Below, piece after piece: positions 13,614 through 16,282 of a stretch of 16,282 nt of DNA (the first letter of the stretch is position 1; the number at the start of each line of letters is the position of its first letter). The notes below the pieces were generated by a model, which saw nothing but the letters and a program-made list of their open reading frames with translations, was not told where the DNA came from and ran no database searches. The position numbers and the translations under genes were made by a program. Source of the DNA: Thermoplasmata archaeon (GTDB lineage Archaea > Thermoplasmatota > Thermoplasmata > Thermoplasmatales > Thermoplasmataceae); contig JAJZZQ010000031.1 of NCBI GenBank assembly GCA_021797525.1, positions 1 to 16,282 of the forward strand. Direction: 5' to 3'.

Positions 13614-14799
13614 TTATTTTTGACAATGAGAAGAACTGAAATTGAGCTCGGCGAAAAATCGATTTGGAAATAGAGAGCACTGACACACTCTCCATCGTCC
13701 ATGAAGTTTCCTCTTTAGGGATATCATTGTTCCCTTTGCATGCATCCCTGTCTGCATGCAATCGGGATATGCCATTATTCCATTCCTCTGCACAGACTGC
13801 GGTATGGAAGCATTCCCAACCTCATGGCGAAGTCCTTTCGGAACAGTCGTTTCATTGGGATTTTCAAGAACGACTTCCTCTGAGAGCAGTTTCATGCCTG
13901 CATTTATATGGAATTGTTGCCCATAATAGTTTCGCATTCATCCCCTGCACGAAGGCATGGGGATTTCTGCTCAGGTGGTTGTAATCTGGAACTCCCTTCT
14001 CTATTGGGACATCCTTAAGAAACTCCGCGAACATCATCCCTCTGGTTGCAGCATCAGGCAATTTCATCCTAATTTTATAATCAAATCTCCTCCATACAGC
14101 AGGATCAAGCAAATGCTCGTGATTAGTAGCAGCAATTATCGGAATACCGGATTCAATTGAATCGATGTTTTGCAATAGAGTGTTTACCACTCTCTTGAGG
14201 TCCCCCAACTCATTAGAGTCATCTCGCACTTTGGCAATAGCATCGAATTCATCTAAGAAAAGAATGCAGGGTGTTCTTTGCACAAAATCGAATAGCACTC
14301 CAATATTCTTAGGAGTACTACCTGAATATGAAGAAATAACGCAGTCCAATCTTACAGTTACCAAGAGCAAGCCAGTTCCTGAAGAAATGTATCTTGCGAC
14401 CTGTGTTTTTCCAGTTCCAGGTTTTCCAAAAAGCAGCATGCTTCGATTGCTCTTTATTCCCTTCCCCAGAAACAGATCAGTGTGATTGATTATATATATG
14501 AATTCTCTAATGCTTGACATTGAATCTTCTCCAAGCTAAAGAAATACTGATCCTTTATCATAACTCTTGATTTCTGCAAGTGGTAACCTGGATACAGAAT
14601 CAACAGGTAATTTTAGAGTGTGGCCATAATCCTTTGTTTTAATGGTTAAGGTTTTAGTATTCCTGAGAACACTCCTTAACTTCTTAGCCGTTTGAAAGTC
14701 TCCATTTACCTCCCTCATCAAGTCTATTAGAAATCGCTCTCAGAATTTGTGCGATGCTTTCGTTTTAAAAAAAATGAGATTTACGAATTCAACTTTCAT
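13614..14799 (-). pseudogene. Decayed AAA-family ATPase gene
   Basis: The intact middle (minus 14520 down to about 13945) encodes a classical AAA module: Walker A FGKPGTGKT, Walker B ILFLDEFDAIA, sensor-1 asparagine in AATNHEHLLD, and Arg-finger-like VWRRFD. The gene is broken in several places. ATG 14799 (MKVEFVNLIFF) reaches a TGA at 14742-14740; the sense continues one frame over (NESIAQILRAISNRL) past a run of eight T, then returns to the first frame at about 14721 (DLMREVNGDFQTAKKLRSVL). An in-frame TAG at 14538-14536 separates KSYDKGSVFL from LGEDSMSSIREF. Near 13940 the frame shifts again, to FHINAGMKLLSEEVVLENP. The original was probably a Cdc48/FtsH-like single-ring ATPase with its own N-domain; substrate unknown. 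The C-terminal limit is uncertain. Confidence 0.7.
13736..13761. repeat. Perfect hairpin in the decayed ATPase 3' region
   Basis: TTGCATGCA (13736-13744) and TGCATGCAA (13753-13761) are exact inverses separated by eight bases. No T-tract follows on either strand, so it is not a clear terminator. Confidence 0.4.
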
Positions 14800-14810
14800 A
14801 AGTATTTTTT

Positions 14811-15581
14811 TTACATTTTCTGAGCCAGTTTTCTTCTTGAATTGCTTATCGATCGGCTAAAAATAAGGAATACAATGAATACCACAATCAGCAGAACATA
14901 TAGAGGGGTGTAATTCAACAGAAGGGATAGAGCAAAGTCGTTTTCAGAATAAACAATTGGGCCTCTTACGAATCCAGTGGTAACATTGCCCCCGCCCTGC
15001 GGTGAAGTGAAATTCAGTATAACTTCTACATAATAGTCTCCATAATGCAGGTGGTTGAAAGTGTAATTGACTGCTACCGTCCCGTTTCCGGCTGAAACAT
15101 TTTTCAGGGATACTTTGCAGGTAAGGTTTAGAAATTCACCGGATGAATAAAGGAGAAAATATGGCTTATATGTATGGTTTGTGCTTACTCCATAAAATGT
15201 GGCATTCACACTGTAATTTGGATGGATGCCGGAATATGGTGAAATATACACGGAAAACCTTGAGTCATTAGGCGTTTTGCCTTGCAATATGCCAGGGTTC
15301 TCATACGAAACTGGGGTTAAGATGACAGTTTGTACCAACAATAGCAGTACAAAAATAGGAAGTGCATACTTCAGTCGTTTTTTCATTCCCCACGTATCTG
15401 TATAGTGGGCCGCAATGAATATTGCAACCGGTATGAGAAACACTATGTAAAGAAGCGCTGTGACGAAAATAAAAGCAATGATGATTAGTATAGATGGGGC
15501 AATAGACAGAAGCGGAAAGGTAAAGATTCTGTTTTTCTTCAGGAAAGTTGAAAGTGGTGTTTCACGTTTTTTGATACTCAA
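14811..15581 (-). CDS. Predicted N-glycosylated membrane protein with extracellular domain
   Basis: This 256-residue protein has two or three N-terminal hydrophobic segments (about 20-58 and 73-90), an exported domain (about 91-222) and a C-terminal membrane helix (about 225-242) followed by a basic tail (SRSISNSRRKLAQKM). The exported part has about ten N-x-S/T sequons (for example NYS, NAT, NHT, NLT, NVS, NGT, NYT, NFT and NVT), consistent with a heavily glycosylated archaeal surface protein with a beta-rich fold. I recognise no family. The only in-frame start compatible with an upstream stop is TTG 15581, and a TATA box TATAAAA (15611-15617) lies about 35 bases upstream, giving a leader of about nine bases. 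The gene ends 12 bases beyond the start of the decayed ATPase gene, in the same orientation, but need not be linked to it. Confidence 0.6.
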   Translation of the reverse strand: MSIKKRETPLSTFLKKNRIFTFPLLSIAPSILIIIAFIFVTALLYIVFLIPVAIFIAAHYTDTWGMKKRLKYALPIFVLLLLVQTVILTPVSYENPGILQGKTPNDSRFSVYISPYSGIHPNYSVNATFYGVSTNHTYKPYFLLYSSGEFLNLTCKVSLKNVSAGNGTVAVNYTFNHLHYGDYYVEVILNFTSPQGGGNVTTGFVRGPIVYSENDFALSLLLNYTPLYVLLIVVFIVFLIFSRSISNSRRKLAQKM

Positions 15582-15610
15582 TTTGGTTTCAACAGAGGAT
15601 GCAAAAGTAT

Positions 15611-15618
15611 CATTTTAT
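15611..15618 (-). promoter_or_regulatory. TATA box of the 256-residue membrane protein gene
   Basis: Minus-strand CTATAAAATG is about 35 bases upstream of TTG 15581, and an AAGGAG sequence lies on its 5' side (too far upstream to be a ribosome site for that start). Confidence 0.45.
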
Positions 15619-15619
15619 A

Positions 15620-16174
15620 GTTTCTCCTTATTTTTGAAATTTTCCAAATCTGATATCCAATATGAATTGGTTTAATTTTTTGGTGCACTATGAATTCGGT
15701 ATGTATCTCAATGTTCTTATATTATTCCCGCGTTCTATCCTTTTTCAACTTCTCTCTCTTTTAAATTTTCTTTGTAATGCAGTAAAAGGTGTGTTTTTGA
15801 TTAATCTCATGCCTCATTTGCAAGAATAGAGATTCATCTGTAGTGAGAGAGAATACCCCATCCGTCACAGTAGATCAAAAATCACCTCCTGATGCTTTAT
15901 TTCCCAGACAAAGATTGGTAACGGACGCAACTGGAAAAGGAATTTAGCAAGAGTTTGCAATGGTAGAGAGTATGCCCCCACAGATAAAGCATAAGAACTA
16001 CAGGAACGCTCCAATTTACTTCAGGCACTGTGATTTGAATCTATGCCAGTGAAACCAAATAATACTAAGTTTATTGCAATTTCAAAATTCTGATGGGACT
16101 CTTTTTCTGAAAAATGTTCATAGCCTAAGAATATGAATGTAGATGAAATGAATACGTTATTCTTCTTTACATTA
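15620..16174. other. Gene-poor stretch near the right edge
   Basis: No intact gene is visible in about 555 bases. A start-less plus-strand frame at 15911-15994 reads KIGNGRNWKRNLARVCNGRE and ends at TAA; its GR.WK pattern faintly resembles the N-terminus of IS5-type transposases. A second short frame beginning at ATG about 15972 encodes 26 residues in another frame. Both look like debris. No repeats or RNA genes are seen. Confidence 0.3.
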
Positions 16175-16282
16175 TTATTTTCCCAGTGTTGATGGTAGAG
16201 GAAGTTTCGTCCCCTTTATGATTTGTTTCATCTTCGCTGGATCTGCCTTCAACTTCACCAGCGTCGTCTCTGCCTTGCTGTA
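16175..16282 (-). CDS. C-terminal end of an unidentified protein (partial)
   Basis: A minus-strand frame enters from the right edge and runs 35 codons to TAA 16177-16175. It encodes AETTLVKLKADPAKMKQIIK followed by GTKLPLPSTLGK. The frame is clean and amphipathic, so it is probably a real C-terminus, possibly of another transposase given the surroundings. The family cannot be named from this piece. Confidence 0.45.
   Translation of the reverse strand, partial: YSKAETTLVKLKADPAKMKQIIKGTKLPLPSTLGK

Noticed and set aside
13736..13761. Hairpin as a transcription terminator
   Set aside because: No T-tract follows on either strand and it lies within pseudogene debris.
14536..14538. In-frame TAG read as pyrrolysine in the AAA ATPase
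   Set aside because: Several frameshifts affect the same gene, and nothing in the window indicates pyrrolysine machinery; a nonsense mutation is simpler.
1..16282. CRISPR array, complete tRNA or rRNA gene
   Set aside because: No regularly spaced repeats and no full cloverleaf or rRNA-like sequence were seen; only tRNA 3'-end fragments.

Overview
The window looks like an accessory, insertion-sequence-rich stretch of an archaeal chromosome, most likely from an acidophilic Thermoplasmata-type organism. The clues are TATA boxes about 26 bases upstream of start codons (leaderless or near-leaderless genes), the IS66, IS1634-like, IS3 and IS110 transposases, RelBE-type toxin-antitoxin pairs, and surface proteins with many N-glycosylation sequons. 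The lineage is inferred from gene style; no rRNA or complete tRNA is present to confirm it.

Layout. 1-85: 3' end of an HxlR-type regulator gene. 100-1608: an IS66-family element with 15-bp perfect terminal inverted repeats that abuts a small membrane-protein remnant (to 1796). 1841-2527: a RelBE-type module bracketed by two 17-bp repeats that look like the 3' end of a tRNA gene. 2540-3057: a second, convergent RelBE-type module. 3326-5050: an IS1634/IS4-like element. 5240-8738: the metabolic core of the window, with a DUF1015 gene on the minus strand divergent from a serA-like dehydrogenase and a class V aminotransferase that overlap by 10 bases. These last two would give the first two steps of the phosphorylated serine pathway. 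8810-8988: C-terminal remnant of another transposase. 8989-11858: an IS3 element split by an IS110 element (9999-11452). Removing the IS110 restores one IS3 reading frame across the junction and leaves an AT core. 12046-13519: a leaderless two-gene unit encoding a secreted/anchored protein with a long Gly/Ala-rich hydrophobic segment and a small four-helix membrane protein. 13614-14799: a decayed AAA ATPase gene. 14811-15581: a predicted N-glycosylated membrane protein. 16175-16282: the C-terminal end of an unidentified protein.

Most noteworthy points. The IS110 upstream leader can be folded into two stems with internal loops, the arrangement known for IS110 bridge RNAs, and one loop strand carries nine bases identical to the element's right end. 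The tRNA-like repeats around the first toxin-antitoxin pair suggest past site-specific integration. The secreted Gly/Ala-rich protein with its membrane companion could be a toxin/immunity or other pore-forming pair, but this is only a hypothesis. The DUF1015-serA-aminotransferase cluster lacks a visible phosphoserine phosphatase and raises the question of what DUF1015 does in serine metabolism.
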